A stretch of DNA of 64,000 bases from Sphingobacteruim zhuxiongii (GCF_009557615.1 NZ_CP045652.1:2170001-2234000); one strand, 5' to 3'; positions 6,943 to 16,191 are shown, counted from the first letter of the stretch. Program-made: numbers and translations. The notes: generated from the letters alone by a model not told the origin.

Positions 6943-7920
6943 TTGATAGAGAAAAAGATTGGCAATACCCCTTTGACACGATGTCCCTTCTTGTCTGACA
7001 AGTTCAGAACGAACATTTATATCAAAGATGAAAGCTTCAATCCAGGGAAATCTTCTAAGGACCGGGCGGCATACTTTATGTTGGAGGATGCCATTAAAGG
7101 CAATAAGGTTTCTCCTGGAGGAACGATTGTCGAGGCGAGCAGCGGGAACACTGGAATCAGCATTGCCTTAATGGCTAGGGAACTGGGCTGCAGAGTCAAG
7201 ATCTTTGTATCGAAGACCTGCTCCGCTGAAAAGCGGGCGTTACTAGAAGAATATGGCGCCTCGATTGAGATATGCGATAATTCCTTTGGCTTACATGTGT
7301 TCAACTCGACGCAGTACCAGGCACAGGCATATGCTGCCAACAATGAAAACGCTTATTTCACCAATCAATACTATAATTCAGCGAATATTAAAGCCCATTA
7401 CCGCACCACGGGACCTGAGCTTTGGGAACAAACCAATCAGCGCATTAGCCATGTGATGGTTGGTGTAGGTACCGGCGGCAGTATCTCTGGCATTGGACGT
7501 TACCTGAAGGAGCAGAATAGCGCTATACGTATCATCGGTGTTGAACCCATCAATTCCGTATATCAGGCTTATCTAGTGGATGGTGCTTTGGCGCATAGCG
7601 GACTTGTGCACGATGCCATAGAAGGAATTGGAAGAACCTTTATTCCCGGAACGTTCGATGCACAAGTGGTCGATACGATCTATCAGGTCGATGAGGAACG
7701 CACAAAACAATGCGCGCAAGACCATCGAGCCGACACCAATCGCCTTATCGGATTCTCCAGTGCAGCAGTATTAGCCGCCTTGGAGCAAAATATTGACGAA
7801 TTAAAGTTATCTTCGGAGGACCATTTGGTACTATATTTTCCAGATCACGGAGATCGTTACCTACAGAAGCTATATAACCAAACCGAGCGTGAAGACTCGG
7901 AGACCTTTGAAACCTCATGA
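6943..7920 (+). CDS. Cysteine-synthase-family PLP-dependent enzyme
   Basis: The fold type II PLP signature is complete: IGNTPLTR at residues 6-13, NPGKSSKDR with Lys39 as Schiff-base lysine, EASSGNTGIS for substrate and carboxylate binding, and GVGTGGSISGIGRYLKE for the PLP phosphate. Relatives include CysK, CysM, cystathionine beta-synthase and SbnA. The start is a TTG at 6943; no ATG exists between it and the upstream stop at 6886, and it gives the family's usual N-terminus. It overlaps the next gene by 4 bases. Because panD and a papain-fold protein share the operon, it may make a specialised amino acid rather than plain cysteine; that is inference. Confidence 0.85.
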   Translation: MIEKKIGNTPLTRCPFLSDKFRTNIYIKDESFNPGKSSKDRAAYFMLEDAIKGNKVSPGGTIVEASSGNTGISIALMARELGCRVKIFVSKTCSAEKRALLEEYGASIEICDNSFGLHVFNSTQYQAQAYAANNENAYFTNQYYNSANIKAHYRTTGPELWEQTNQRISHVMVGVGTGGSISGIGRYLKEQNSAIRIIGVEPINSVYQAYLVDGALAHSGLVHDAIEGIGRTFIPGTFDAQVVDTIYQVDEERTKQCAQDHRADTNRLIGFSSAAVLAALEQNIDELKLSSEDHLVLYFPDHGDRYLQKLYNQTEREDSETFETS

Positions 7921-8966
7921 TGCATACCTACCAAGATATTGCGATTCCAATAGCGTGGCCCGATCAAACGGCACGAGGGGATGAACTGTGGTTTAAAGTA
8001 CTCAAGACGGTCGGAATTGTGAAGAACCTCAATTTCAGAATCGGGCACGCTGCTATTCTGCTGATTGAGCATCACACTGGTCAAGTATTGTATTACGACT
8101 TCGGGCGCTATATTTGTCCTCGGGGCTATGGTCGCGCACGCTCGGCAGCATTTGATCCTCGACTGTATATTCAAACGCAGGCAAAATTCTCCGAAGCGAA
8201 AGAACTTATCAATTTAGACGAAATTCTGGCTGAGCTACAGCAAATGGAGGATGCAACACATGGTGGCGGACGAATGCTGTGCGCCATAAGCGAGCGTATC
8301 AGTTTTCACAAAGCGATGACCTATGCGGAAGCTTTGGTAAACAAGGGCCCCGTACTTTACGGAGCAATTGCCCCTGGAAATAACAGCTGCTCACGTTATG
8401 TGGCACAAATCCTGACCGAGGGCATGGAAACAAAAGATAAGCGCATTTCAAAAATACTATACCCCGAATCCTTAAAAGCGAGCCCCACCAGTAATGTGGT
8501 CAATGGGGGAAAGGATGGTGCATTTTATTGCTATGCTGATCAACGATTAGAACGCTGGCAAATGAATAGGAAGCAATCGCTGAAATTTCAAGTCGACCAG
8601 CTATTGATTAATTTTTCGAGAGGCCGGGCGAATACACTTCCGCAAGATTCGCAATTGGGCTATATAGCGGAGCCCAGTAAGCCCTTGCAGCTGCCTTCGG
8701 GTGCTACTTGGCTCGGTGGACTTGGCGAGGGCTGCTGGTTTGCCATAGCCCAACAAGATGACACCTATCACATCAGCAAGTACAATCATCTAGGAAAGCT
8801 GGACTATGTAGTGCCGGCGGAAACCCTGGAGAAATTTGATTCATCCGCAGCCTATGAATTTACCTACGAAATTCACTACATGCGTCATCATATAAGACAA
8901 TCGGGTAGGACAATAGCCTTTCAAAGCAAGCAAGTAGAAGAAAATCAACTCAAACAATCAATTTAA
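7917..8966 (+). CDS. Permuted NlpC/P60-like (YiiX/LRAT-type) protein
   Basis: This 349-residue protein has RIGHAAILL with His44, followed by VLYYDFGRY, and APGNNSCSRYVAQIL with Cys158. A His before the Cys is the order seen in circularly permuted papain-like folds (YiiX, LRAT), which act as amidases, peptidases or acyltransferases. The C-terminal third, after about residue 230, includes PSGATWLGGLGEGCWF and resembles no domain I know. No signal peptide is visible, so it is probably cytoplasmic. It overlaps the PLP enzyme gene by 4 bases and precedes panD by 17 bases, which suggests one pathway. The substrate cannot be told from sequence. Confidence 0.6.
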   Translation: MMHTYQDIAIPIAWPDQTARGDELWFKVLKTVGIVKNLNFRIGHAAILLIEHHTGQVLYYDFGRYICPRGYGRARSAAFDPRLYIQTQAKFSEAKELINLDEILAELQQMEDATHGGGRMLCAISERISFHKAMTYAEALVNKGPVLYGAIAPGNNSCSRYVAQILTEGMETKDKRISKILYPESLKASPTSNVVNGGKDGAFYCYADQRLERWQMNRKQSLKFQVDQLLINFSRGRANTLPQDSQLGYIAEPSKPLQLPSGATWLGGLGEGCWFAIAQQDDTYHISKYNHLGKLDYVVPAETLEKFDSSAAYEFTYEIHYMRHHIRQSGRTIAFQSKQVEENQLKQSI

Positions 8967-8983
8967 ATAGTATAGATAAGTAC

Positions 8984-9352
8984 ATGGAAGTAACCCTATT
9001 AAAAGCGAAAATTCACACCGTCAAAGTTACGGAGGCCAATGTAGCCTATAATGGTTCGATTACAATCGACGCCGATCTGCTCGATGCAGCAGGTATCTTG
9101 AAATACGAACAAGTATATATCAACAACGCAATCAACGGAAGTCGGATTATGACCTATGTTTTGCCTGGCAAACGAGGCTCTGGAGAGGTCTGTATGAACG
9201 GTGGCGCGGCATTGCATGCGAAAGTCGGGGATACGGTACACATTCTATCCTTTATCAACCTGAGCCCAGCAGAGGCGGAGAACTATCAGCCCACTTTGGT
9301 ATTCACTGAAGGGGAAAATCAGATTAAATCGGTAGAGAAATACGAATATTAA
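8984..9352 (+). CDS. panD: Aspartate 1-decarboxylase
   Basis: PanD makes beta-alanine from L-aspartate for pantothenate and CoA synthesis, using a pyruvoyl group formed by self-cleavage. The key residues are present: Lys9, Tyr22, the Gly24-Ser25 cleavage site, Arg54, Thr57, Tyr58 and Asn72. Position 74 is Gly where E. coli has Ala. The 122-residue length is usual. It ends an operon with a cysteine-synthase-type enzyme and a papain-fold protein rather than with panB or panC, so beta-alanine may feed another product here. Confidence 0.92.
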   Translation: MEVTLLKAKIHTVKVTEANVAYNGSITIDADLLDAAGILKYEQVYINNAINGSRIMTYVLPGKRGSGEVCMNGGAALHAKVGDTVHILSFINLSPAEAENYQPTLVFTEGENQIKSVEKYEY

Positions 9353-9394
9353 AGACTTAGTCTTTAAGCTGAAGCCTAGCTTAGGCCTACTTTA

Positions 9395-9446
9395 AGCCTA
9401 ACTGATACGTTTAAACGATGCATTAAACGCCTCAGTTAGGCTTTTT
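9395..9446 (+). terminator. Terminator after panD
   Basis: AGCCTAACTGA 9395-9405 pairs exactly with TCAGTTAGGCT 9432-9442, with inner GTTTAA/TTAAAC pairing, followed by TTTTT. The rest of the 332-base gap to 9684 is AT-rich; TACTTTCG at 9661-9668 is a possible -7 box for the next gene. Confidence 0.85.
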
Positions 9447-9684
9447 CTATGCTGATGTACCAGGAGAGGTAGAAAGGGAAATTCCTGTAGCAAAATACCT
9501 ACAGATAGTTGATTTTCAGGAAGCGTTAATTTATGTTTTTTCTAAACTTATCTGCCTCTATTATATAAATAAGTCAATACCTTGTGAATTAACTAACATT
9601 TTTATCTCTATGTTTAAAAATTCACTGGAAACAGTGATTTATAGATAGGTCAAATGTTTGTACTTTCGCTTAGATTCAAATAAT

Positions 9685-10356
9685 ATGAGAAGATTGATTT
9701 TAGGGTTGTGCCTATGTATTTCGCTTTTTAGTTTAAGTTCCTGCTTTGATATCGTGGAAGAGATTGATATGAAAGCAAATGGATCGGGTAGTATTAAAGG
9801 TACCTTAAACTTGAGCAAGAGTAAAACCAAGACAGCTTCCTTGATGAAGTTGGATAAGATTGATGGATTTAAAGTCCCTTCGGAGTCCGACATTCGTCGT
9901 GAAGTAGGAACTATTGTTAGTTTATTAGAAAAAACAAAAGGGATTTCCAATGTGAACTATCGATTGGATTTTAAAAACTATATCGCCAGTATTTCCTGCG
10001 ATTTTCAAAATGTTCAAGCCTTAAATGCTTATACCAAAACCTTAGGCGCACATTTTAAGTCTCGCTTTAATGAGAATACCAATTATACTTTCGACGCTAA
10101 AACGAAGACTTTTGTAAGGACCTATAAGCATAGCGCAGAGGCGAAAAAAGAATTTGGTAAGCTAGGTGCAGAGAATCAAAAATCATTCAATCAGGCCTAC
10201 TATACGAGTATCTACCGCTTCGATCAAGGCGTAGTGAAGCAAAGTTCGGATCTCGCGAAATTATCGCCAAATAAGAAAGCCGTTATGCTTAAAACCAGTA
10301 TTAATAGCTTAATTGCAGGTAAAGCTAATCTGGCCAATTCCATTGTACTACAGTAA
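9685..10356 (+). CDS. Hypothetical lipoprotein
   Basis: The first 20 residues form a lipoprotein signal peptide ending LFSLSSC (lipid-modified Cys20). The mature part contains VEEIDMKANGSGSIKGTLNLS, a pattern seen in Bacteroidota surface lipoproteins whose strand pairs start with a stress on basic Gly-Ser turns. The rest is mixed alpha/beta with many Lys. The ATG at 9685 was chosen because the lipoprotein signal begins there. It is followed after 8 bases by the DUF4836 gene, so the two probably work together at the cell envelope. Function unknown. Confidence 0.75.
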   Translation: MRRLILGLCLCISLFSLSSCFDIVEEIDMKANGSGSIKGTLNLSKSKTKTASLMKLDKIDGFKVPSESDIRREVGTIVSLLEKTKGISNVNYRLDFKNYIASISCDFQNVQALNAYTKTLGAHFKSRFNENTNYTFDAKTKTFVRTYKHSAEAKKEFGKLGAENQKSFNQAYYTSIYRFDQGVVKQSSDLAKLSPNKKAVMLKTSINSLIAGKANLANSIVLQ

Positions 10357-10364
10357 ATTAAATA

Positions 10365-12473
10365 ATGAAAATTAATATAAGAAATATGAATAAGTTGAAG
10401 CTAGCCTTAATTGCAGCAGCACTTGGACTTGCAGGTCCAAGCTTTTCTCAAGATTTGATTAATAAAGTTCCAGGGGAATCCAACATGGTTCTTGCCATTA
10501 ACGGTAAAGCTTTCTTCAAACATGTAGATGCTGCGCAAGTTAACGCCATTTTCGCTCGATTAGGATTCTTTAAAAATGTAATGGGAAATAATAATCCCAT
10601 TAATACCAATGATATTCAGGATATGGGAATAGATATTAAGGCCAATGCCTATATCAATTCCATTACAACAGATTCGGTACAATTTATAGGTGGTTTATTC
10701 CCATTGAACGACCGTAGTAAATTCGAATCTTTATTGCCCAAGAATAAGAAAATTGAACAGGTAAATGGCTTGTCGACGATTTATAGCACCGATAGAACAA
10801 TGCGCTTGAGCTGGGATAATAATACGATCTATGCGATGGGCGGTGTTGCGATGTACAATTACTTCAGTCGCGATGATATTAAGCAACGCTACGGTTTCTT
10901 AGAGCAGGAAGAGGCAGCAGTTTATGAAGAGCCCGTTTTGGTGGACTCCGCAGCTGTAGAATTCGAAGCTTGGGATCCGGAAAATGAAACAGTAGAATCT
11001 GCCGCAGAGGCTGCTGTTGCCGCCGCTGAAGCTGCAGAAGAAGCAGAAGCAGCTGTTGCTGAGGCCGCGGAAGAGGTTAAAGAAGCCGCTTCAACGCACG
11101 TGGTGTTGAAAGGGACGAAGAGCAATGTCAAACAAGCTGAAGAAACGACTGTAACCACTGAAATTATTGCGCCACCAATGATCTCTGGAACGTTGGAGGA
11201 GAGTGAAATTGCCGAGGTAGACTCTGTATTAGCACAAGACGAATATCAAGATGATTATTACTTGGAATACCGCAGAATTGAAAATCACAACGATTCCATT
11301 AAGAATGTATTAGTGGCTGGTTGGTTAGATGCGAAGTTAAATGATGTGATCGCAGGTAAAGGAAAGCGTATTACATCGAAGAAACTTAGAAACATCAAAG
11401 ACAATGAGTTAATCCGCTTTGAAATTGATCATATCGATGAGATGTATGGCTATTTCTACCCAGCTGATATGTTGTATGGCACTTTCGGTATGCGTCCGGC
11501 ATTTAATTATGGCTACCAATCGGCGAGTGGAGCAGCGGTAATCGAAGGTAATAAATTGAAGGTAATAGGTGATATGACTTTCGATAAGACCATGACGAAG
11601 TACTATAGAGATATGTATAAGAATAAACTAAATCCAGAGTTTTATAAGTATCTAGATAAGAACGCGCTTGGGTTTATGACCTTAAACATTAATACAGAAG
11701 CGTATATCAAACATATGCCGAATATAGTAACGCGTGTATTTGGAGAAAATCAAGAAAACCGCTATGGAGAGATTATCGATGTTTTTGCGACTTCATTTGA
11801 TATCTTATTAGATGAGGCAGCAATTGCAAAGGTATTCAAAGGGGATAACCTGATTGTTTTAAACGGTGTTACTAAGAAAGAGGTGACTTACACCGATTAC
11901 GAATATGATGAGGATTACAACTATACAGAAGTTGAGCGTACCAAAACAGAAAATATTCCTGATTTCCTATGGATGTTCTCTTCTGATGATGTGCGTATCT
12001 TCGAGAAACTAATAAAAATTGGTATCCGTGAAGAAGGACTTGTAGACCACGGTGGTATTTACGAATTGAAGACTGGATCGAGAGAAGTAATTAAACCATT
12101 CCTTTTAATTCATAAGGGTATTGTTTTCTTAGGTAATGATTTAGAAAAATTAAAGGCCATTAAGGATAATTCCTACCGCGGTGTTGGCGATAAGACTTAT
12201 GTGAATCTAGCGAAGAAAAATCCAATGGTTGCTTTGTTTAACACACCGAAATTACCGAGTATGTTGAGTCAATTAGATATTCCTGTACACCGTTCTATGC
12301 AGAAAACAGTAGATGAATTGTCGAAGTATGGCAATATTTATATGGTAGCTTCTCCAATGAAGGGCAATAGCATGCAAGGAGAATTGGCGATTGAATTTCC
12401 GCAAGGAGAGAAGAATGCATTATCATTTTTAGTAAATTTAATCGATAATTGGACTTTACAACTTGAAGATTAA
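10365..12473 (+). CDS. DUF4836-family exported protein
   Basis: The 702-residue protein has a signal peptide (cleavage near PSFSQ) and opens with INKVPGESNMVLAINGKAFF, typical of DUF4836 proteins, which are Bacteroidota envelope proteins of unknown role. Residues about 204-245 are an Ala/Glu-rich low-complexity stretch likely to form a helix or flexible linker between the two halves. Acidic Tyr-rich segments (DEYQDDYYLEYR, YDEDYNYTEVE) may bind cations. A second ATG at 10386 would give a shorter, better-centred signal peptide. It is sandwiched between a lipoprotein and a membrane-anchored protein on the same strand with 4-8 base gaps. Confidence 0.75.
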   Translation: MKINIRNMNKLKLALIAAALGLAGPSFSQDLINKVPGESNMVLAINGKAFFKHVDAAQVNAIFARLGFFKNVMGNNNPINTNDIQDMGIDIKANAYINSITTDSVQFIGGLFPLNDRSKFESLLPKNKKIEQVNGLSTIYSTDRTMRLSWDNNTIYAMGGVAMYNYFSRDDIKQRYGFLEQEEAAVYEEPVLVDSAAVEFEAWDPENETVESAAEAAVAAAEAAEEAEAAVAEAAEEVKEAASTHVVLKGTKSNVKQAEETTVTTEIIAPPMISGTLEESEIAEVDSVLAQDEYQDDYYLEYRRIENHNDSIKNVLVAGWLDAKLNDVIAGKGKRITSKKLRNIKDNELIRFEIDHIDEMYGYFYPADMLYGTFGMRPAFNYGYQSASGAAVIEGNKLKVIGDMTFDKTMTKYYRDMYKNKLNPEFYKYLDKNALGFMTLNINTEAYIKHMPNIVTRVFGENQENRYGEIIDVFATSFDILLDEAAIAKVFKGDNLIVLNGVTKKEVTYTDYEYDEDYNYTEVERTKTENIPDFLWMFSSDDVRIFEKLIKIGIREEGLVDHGGIYELKTGSREVIKPFLLIHKGIVFLGNDLEKLKAIKDNSYRGVGDKTYVNLAKKNPMVALFNTPKLPSMLSQLDIPVHRSMQKTVDELSKYGNIYMVASPMKGNSMQGELAIEFPQGEKNALSFLVNLIDNWTLQLED

Positions 12474-12477
12474 TTGA

Positions 12478-13794
12478 ATGAAGTGGATTAAATGGATATT
12501 CATTATCGTAACTGGACTTATAGCTGCTATAGCTATAGGTCTTTTTACATATAAGCAGATTCGTATGTCGAAAGCCAAGGATAGTCTGATTCCTGCTGAG
12601 ACGAAAGCCTTGATACAAGTGAATGTCGATGGCTTAGTAACCGAATTAATGGGCAACGCGCTATCGAATCCCAATACCTACTTTTTTGGAGATAGGGATA
12701 GTACTGGGCGACGCCGTGCGAAAGTTTGGGAAACGGGCTTAAATATTCCGGCGATGATTTTTTTCTTTTCGGAAAAAGCAGATGCCGATCAGTATTATTC
12801 GGTTCAAGAGGTAAAGGATTTAAAGCGTTTTAAGCGCTTTGTTAAAGATCAGTTACATATTGACCTAGATTCCAATTCTAGCGCTGTGGAGGGTGGATAT
12901 AGCTATTATCAGCAGAAGAAACTAGCGATCTTAATGAATGAAAAGGAGATTGTCTTTTCTATCGGTCGAGATTCCGTAGATCAGTCTACCAAGTTAAAAG
13001 GTTTGTTGCAAGCGGATCGCACAACCTGGCTGAACGCCTTAGCATGGTCTAAAACCCATACGGAAGAGCAGGAAGCGGATGTGTTATGGTCCAATGCGGA
13101 TAAAAACTGGTTTAGTTTTGATTTTCAGAATGGGAGTGTACATGTGGATGGTTTGGTGAAATCAGACAAGTGGCGTTTTCCAGATGTGGCAAGACAGTTG
13201 AAACCGGAACCTAATGCCGTATTAAGCGCCTATCTAGATGCTGATTTAAGTTCCTGGATTCAATCGCAGGATAGTTTATTGAAAAAGTTAGACTTGCCTG
13301 TAGACAGCGTACATAAGTACTACGGTGGATATGTCGACATCAACTGGTTAGATAAGGATGTGCTACAGCAAGAATCTGTTGTTTCTTATGAATATGATGA
13401 TAACTTCGAGATGAAGGAAGTGGAGCAAATACAAGATGTGGAAGCTCCTAACTTGTTACTTCGTTTGAAAGGCTCGCCGCATTTATTGGGCTATTTGCCA
13501 GAGAAATTATTTTATACCTTCCAAAAGTCTAATCAAGGCGATTTGTTGAGTCTGTATACTGGAGAGAAAGGTACTGAAGCGGCAACATTTGCGAAGGCGA
13601 AGTTGGTCTTTAACTTCAATTATACGCAATCTGCGACGGTTATAAAGCATTTTGGCTGGTTGCCGAAGTTTGATCGTTGGCAGAAGATCCAGTTGGAAGG
13701 AAAGGCACGCGATCCGCATAGTTTGAAGCTGCATGGCTATTTTGTTTTGGAGCGTGAGAAGATCCACGCTTTATATCAATTGTTTGAAGATTAA
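12478..13794 (+). CDS. Membrane-anchored exported protein of the DUF4836 unit
   Basis: An N-terminal anchor (residues 4-25, WIKWIFIIVTGLIAAIAIG) is followed by a 410-residue extracytoplasmic domain. The pattern SLIPAETKALIQVNVDGLV echoes the DUF4836 opening in the preceding gene, and blocks such as DFQNGSVHVDGLV and LNYKYYGGYVDINW-like strands suggest the same repeated fold, so it may be a diverged relative of its neighbour. It starts 4 bases after that gene's stop. No enzyme motif was seen. Confidence 0.65.
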   Translation: MKWIKWIFIIVTGLIAAIAIGLFTYKQIRMSKAKDSLIPAETKALIQVNVDGLVTELMGNALSNPNTYFFGDRDSTGRRRAKVWETGLNIPAMIFFFSEKADADQYYSVQEVKDLKRFKRFVKDQLHIDLDSNSSAVEGGYSYYQQKKLAILMNEKEIVFSIGRDSVDQSTKLKGLLQADRTTWLNALAWSKTHTEEQEADVLWSNADKNWFSFDFQNGSVHVDGLVKSDKWRFPDVARQLKPEPNAVLSAYLDADLSSWIQSQDSLLKKLDLPVDSVHKYYGGYVDINWLDKDVLQQESVVSYEYDDNFEMKEVEQIQDVEAPNLLLRLKGSPHLLGYLPEKLFYTFQKSNQGDLLSLYTGEKGTEAATFAKAKLVFNFNYTQSATVIKHFGWLPKFDRWQKIQLEGKARDPHSLKLHGYFVLEREKIHALYQLFED

Positions 13795-13896
13795 TCCTTT
13801 TTCGATCTGAAAGGTCTATTAATGTAAACAAATATTTGACTGTTGTTAAAAATGGCAAAGTATTTGGGAGAATGCAAACGATTAATAGATTTACGT

Positions 13897-14124
13897 ATGA
13901 AACGAATTATAGGATTAGTAATGGTAGTCGTGTTGGCTTTGACTGCAGCATCATGTTACAGTAACCGTCATCACCCACAAGGGATGCCTCCAGGACAGGC
14001 AAAGAAGATTTATGGTAAGAAATCTGCAAAGCAATTTGCGCCTGGTCAACAAAAGAAAAAACATAAAGGTAAAAAAGGAAATAACGGAAAACGCCATCAT
14101 AATGATGTACATTGGTACAACTAA
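13897..14124 (+). CDS. Small basic lipoprotein
   Basis: The 75-residue protein has a lipoprotein signal ending LTAASC (Cys20) and a basic tail with PPGQAKKIYGKKSAKQFAPG and Lys/His-rich repeats. This small family is common in Sphingobacteriaceae and has often been labelled after an oxidase subunit, for which I see no support in the sequence. The ATG at 13897 is preferred over 13843 because the signal peptide begins there. It may bind polyanions such as peptidoglycan-associated polymers or nucleic acid; this is a guess from charge. Confidence 0.65.
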   Translation: MKRIIGLVMVVVLALTAASCYSNRHHPQGMPPGQAKKIYGKKSAKQFAPGQQKKKHKGKKGNNGKRHHNDVHWYN

Positions 14125-14140
14125 AAAGCGTAAGACATAA

Positions 14141-14176
14141 AAAAAGAAGCATCGAGGTTAATCGATGCTTCTTTTT
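14141..14176. terminator. Bidirectional terminator
   Basis: AAAAAGAAGCATCGA 14141-14155 pairs with TCGATGCTTCTTTTT 14162-14176 around a short loop, with T-runs readable on both strands. It separates the small lipoprotein gene and the convergent ribF. Confidence 0.9.
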
Positions 14177-14202
14177 TTATGCTACATTCTTATTTCTTGT
14201 TG

Positions 14203-15183
14203 CTACACTAATTCAAAATAGCTTCGGATAGCATGCTCGTCTTTCTTAATCTGTTCTTTCATCAGATCTAAGCTTTCAAACCATTGATCATGACGGATAA
14301 AAGAAAGAAACTTCACGCGTAAGGTCTTGCTGTATAAGTCATCGCTGAAGTCTAATAAGTTGACTTCAATTTTACGACTCATACCATCGACTGTCGGACG
14401 CGTCCCGATATAACACATACCCTTGGCAATACGTTCCGGCTGTGGCTGGAAATAAGGCCCTGTATTGATCTCCGAGGAGCGAGGGTATACCTCAACCTCC
14501 ACGGCATAGATGCCGTATGCAGGGATAAGCTTATGGCTTTCGTGGATATGAAGGTTCGCTGTAGGAAACCCAATCTCTCTACCAATTTGATCGCCGCGGA
14601 TTACTGTTCCTGTCAATTCAAAAGGATAACCTAAGTATTTGTTCGCTGTGTCGATATCACCTTTAATCAAGGATTCGCGAATGCGAGTAGATGATACAGC
14701 AACATCCTCAATATCTTGTTCTGGAATCTCTTCTACAGAATAGTCAAAGATATTTGCATAGTGTATCAATTCTTTGATCGTTCCTTTTCTGTCTTTTCCA
14801 AAGTGATGATCATAGCCGATGACAATTTTCTTACAGCCGATTTTATTGACTAATACATCAGAAATATATTGTTCTGGGGATTGATTTGAAAAGTCTCTAG
14901 TGAAAGGGGTGATGATTAGGTGGTCAATACCTGCTAGTGCGAGCTGTTCTACCTTTTCTTCGATATCGTTGATTAGGCGTAATGAATCGTCGTCTGGATT
15001 GATGATTAATCGTGGGTGGGGGTAGAAGGTTAATAGGACCGATTCGCCCGTATTATGCTTAGCTAACTCCGTTATCTTATTTAAAATCTTTTGATGGCCG
15101 ACGTGAACTCCGTCAAATGTGCCAATGGTGACAATGGCAAAATCTAGTGGTTCGAATTCGTCCAGATTTCTATATATCTTCAT
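14203..15183 (-). CDS. ribF: Bifunctional riboflavin kinase / FAD synthetase
   Basis: RibF phosphorylates riboflavin to FMN and adenylates FMN to FAD. The N-terminal adenylyltransferase domain shows TIGTFDGVHVGHQKIL (the HxGH nucleotide-binding motif), TFYPHPR and the YDHHFGKDRKG block. The C-terminal kinase domain shows GDQIGREIGFPTANL, GIYAV and the RPTVDG block. The 326-residue length is typical. It follows truB by 17 bases, as in many bacteria. Confidence 0.95.
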   Translation of the reverse strand: MKIYRNLDEFEPLDFAIVTIGTFDGVHVGHQKILNKITELAKHNTGESVLLTFYPHPRLIINPDDDSLRLINDIEEKVEQLALAGIDHLIITPFTRDFSNQSPEQYISDVLVNKIGCKKIVIGYDHHFGKDRKGTIKELIHYANIFDYSVEEIPEQDIEDVAVSSTRIRESLIKGDIDTANKYLGYPFELTGTVIRGDQIGREIGFPTANLHIHESHKLIPAYGIYAVEVEVYPRSSEINTGPYFQPQPERIAKGMCYIGTRPTVDGMSRKIEVNLLDFSDDLYSKTLRVKFLSFIRHDQWFESLDLMKEQIKKDEHAIRSYFELV

Positions 15184-15200
15184 GCGCTGTGTTGTGCTTG

Positions 15201-15929
15201 TTATTTATGTAGTTCTAAGCTCTTATTCTTATTAATAATTTCTATTAATTCGGTTAATTCCCAAGCCTTTGCGACTTCAAAATCTCCGCTTTTTGTTCTT
15301 CTCAGACTCGATAGATGTGCGCCTACGCCCAATTTAGCACCAAAATCATGTGCTATAGATCGAATATAGGTGCCTTTGCTGCATTTAATACGGAAATGTA
15401 CAATCGGCAACTCAATTGCCGGGATGTCAAATTCCATAATATTGACACGGCGTGCTTTTAATTCGACTTCTTCGCCGCGACGTGCTTTCTCATAAACCCG
15501 CTCTCCATTAATTTTAATGGCCGAATGGGCAGGAGGGTATTGATCTTGCTCACCCACAAAGGACTGTGCAAGGGCATGGATTTGCTCCTCAGTAATATGG
15601 CTGATATCAGATGTAGCGTCAATTTCGGTTTCGAGGTCATACGATGGAGTGGTAGCTCCAATAGTAAAGGTACCGATATATTCTTTATCTTCTGCCTGAA
15701 AAGTGTCAATTTGTTTGGTCATTTTTCCGGTACAGACGATGAGTAATCCGGTCGCTAGGGGATCTAAAGTACCTGCATGTCCAACCTTTAGTTTTAGCGG
15801 TTTTAGGCTATTGCGCAATTTACCGACGACATCAAAGCTTGTCCAGGTTAAGGGCTTGTCAATTAATAACAATTCTCCCTGTGCAAAATTGAAATCGGTA
15901 TTCTCTTGTAACGTGTTAATGTTCTCCAT
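15201..15929 (-). CDS. truB: tRNA pseudouridine-55 synthase
   Basis: TruB makes pseudouridine 55 in the T-loop of tRNAs. The catalytic motif VGHAGTLDPLATGLL includes the nucleophilic Asp, and KGTYIRSIAHDFG and PAHSAIKINGERVYEKAR are further family blocks. At 242 residues it lacks most of the C-terminal PUA extension of the E. coli enzyme, as is common in this phylum. It is followed by ribF. A candidate promoter and a leader hairpin lie upstream, between it and the uppP terminator. Confidence 0.95.
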   Translation of the reverse strand: MENINTLQENTDFNFAQGELLLIDKPLTWTSFDVVGKLRNSLKPLKLKVGHAGTLDPLATGLLIVCTGKMTKQIDTFQAEDKEYIGTFTIGATTPSYDLETEIDATSDISHITEEQIHALAQSFVGEQDQYPPAHSAIKINGERVYEKARRGEEVELKARRVNIMEFDIPAIELPIVHFRIKCSKGTYIRSIAHDFGAKLGVGAHLSSLRRTKSGDFEVAKAWELTELIEIINKNKSLELHK

Positions 15930-15964
15930 TCCAGTCTTTTATCGGTGTCCTTAAAAATCGCTGT

Positions 15965-16036
15965 CCTGCATTTAATCGTTGAAATGCAGGAATCACCTAT
16001 TTTGGTATTAGGAACCTCAAATTTCCTGCAAAAATA
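15965..16036 (-). promoter_or_regulatory. Candidate truB promoter and leader hairpin
   Basis: On the minus strand TATTTTTG (16036-16029) fits TAnnTTTG. Downstream, in the leader, CCTGCATTT and AAATGCAGG (arms 15965-15973 and 15982-15990) form a 9-bp hairpin about 35 bases before the start codon. No T-run follows it. The rest of the 292-base gap to uppP holds only the uppP terminator. Confidence 0.4.
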
Positions 16037-16160
16037 AGAATATTATTCAGATGTCGCTGATTTAATTGTGGAAGCTGAGATTCAGATGTTGTTTGTCAAT
16101 AGATGTATGCACTGATCCGTAAATTAGCTTTCTTTGTTGTTGTAAATCGAGTCCTAAATA

Positions 16161-16191
16161 GAAAAAGAGCAAATCTTTTCGGATTTGCTCT
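16161..16191 (-). terminator. Terminator after uppP
   Basis: AGAGCAAATC 16166-16175 pairs with GATTTGCTCT 16182-16191; on the minus strand a T-run (A-run 16162-16166) follows. It splits the ftsX-DUF3098-uppP unit from truB-ribF. Confidence 0.85.

Noticed and set aside
10922..11158. Ser/Ala-rich frame on the minus strand
   Set aside because: It is the antisense of the Ala/Glu repeat in the DUF4836 gene and a product of base bias.
13897..14124. Quinol oxidase subunit
   Set aside because: It is a 75-residue basic lipoprotein with no membrane-spanning or heme features beyond the signal peptide.
14100..15200. FMN riboswitch for ribF
   Set aside because: ribF is the second gene of truB-ribF; no RFN-type conserved blocks were seen in the 292-base truB leader.
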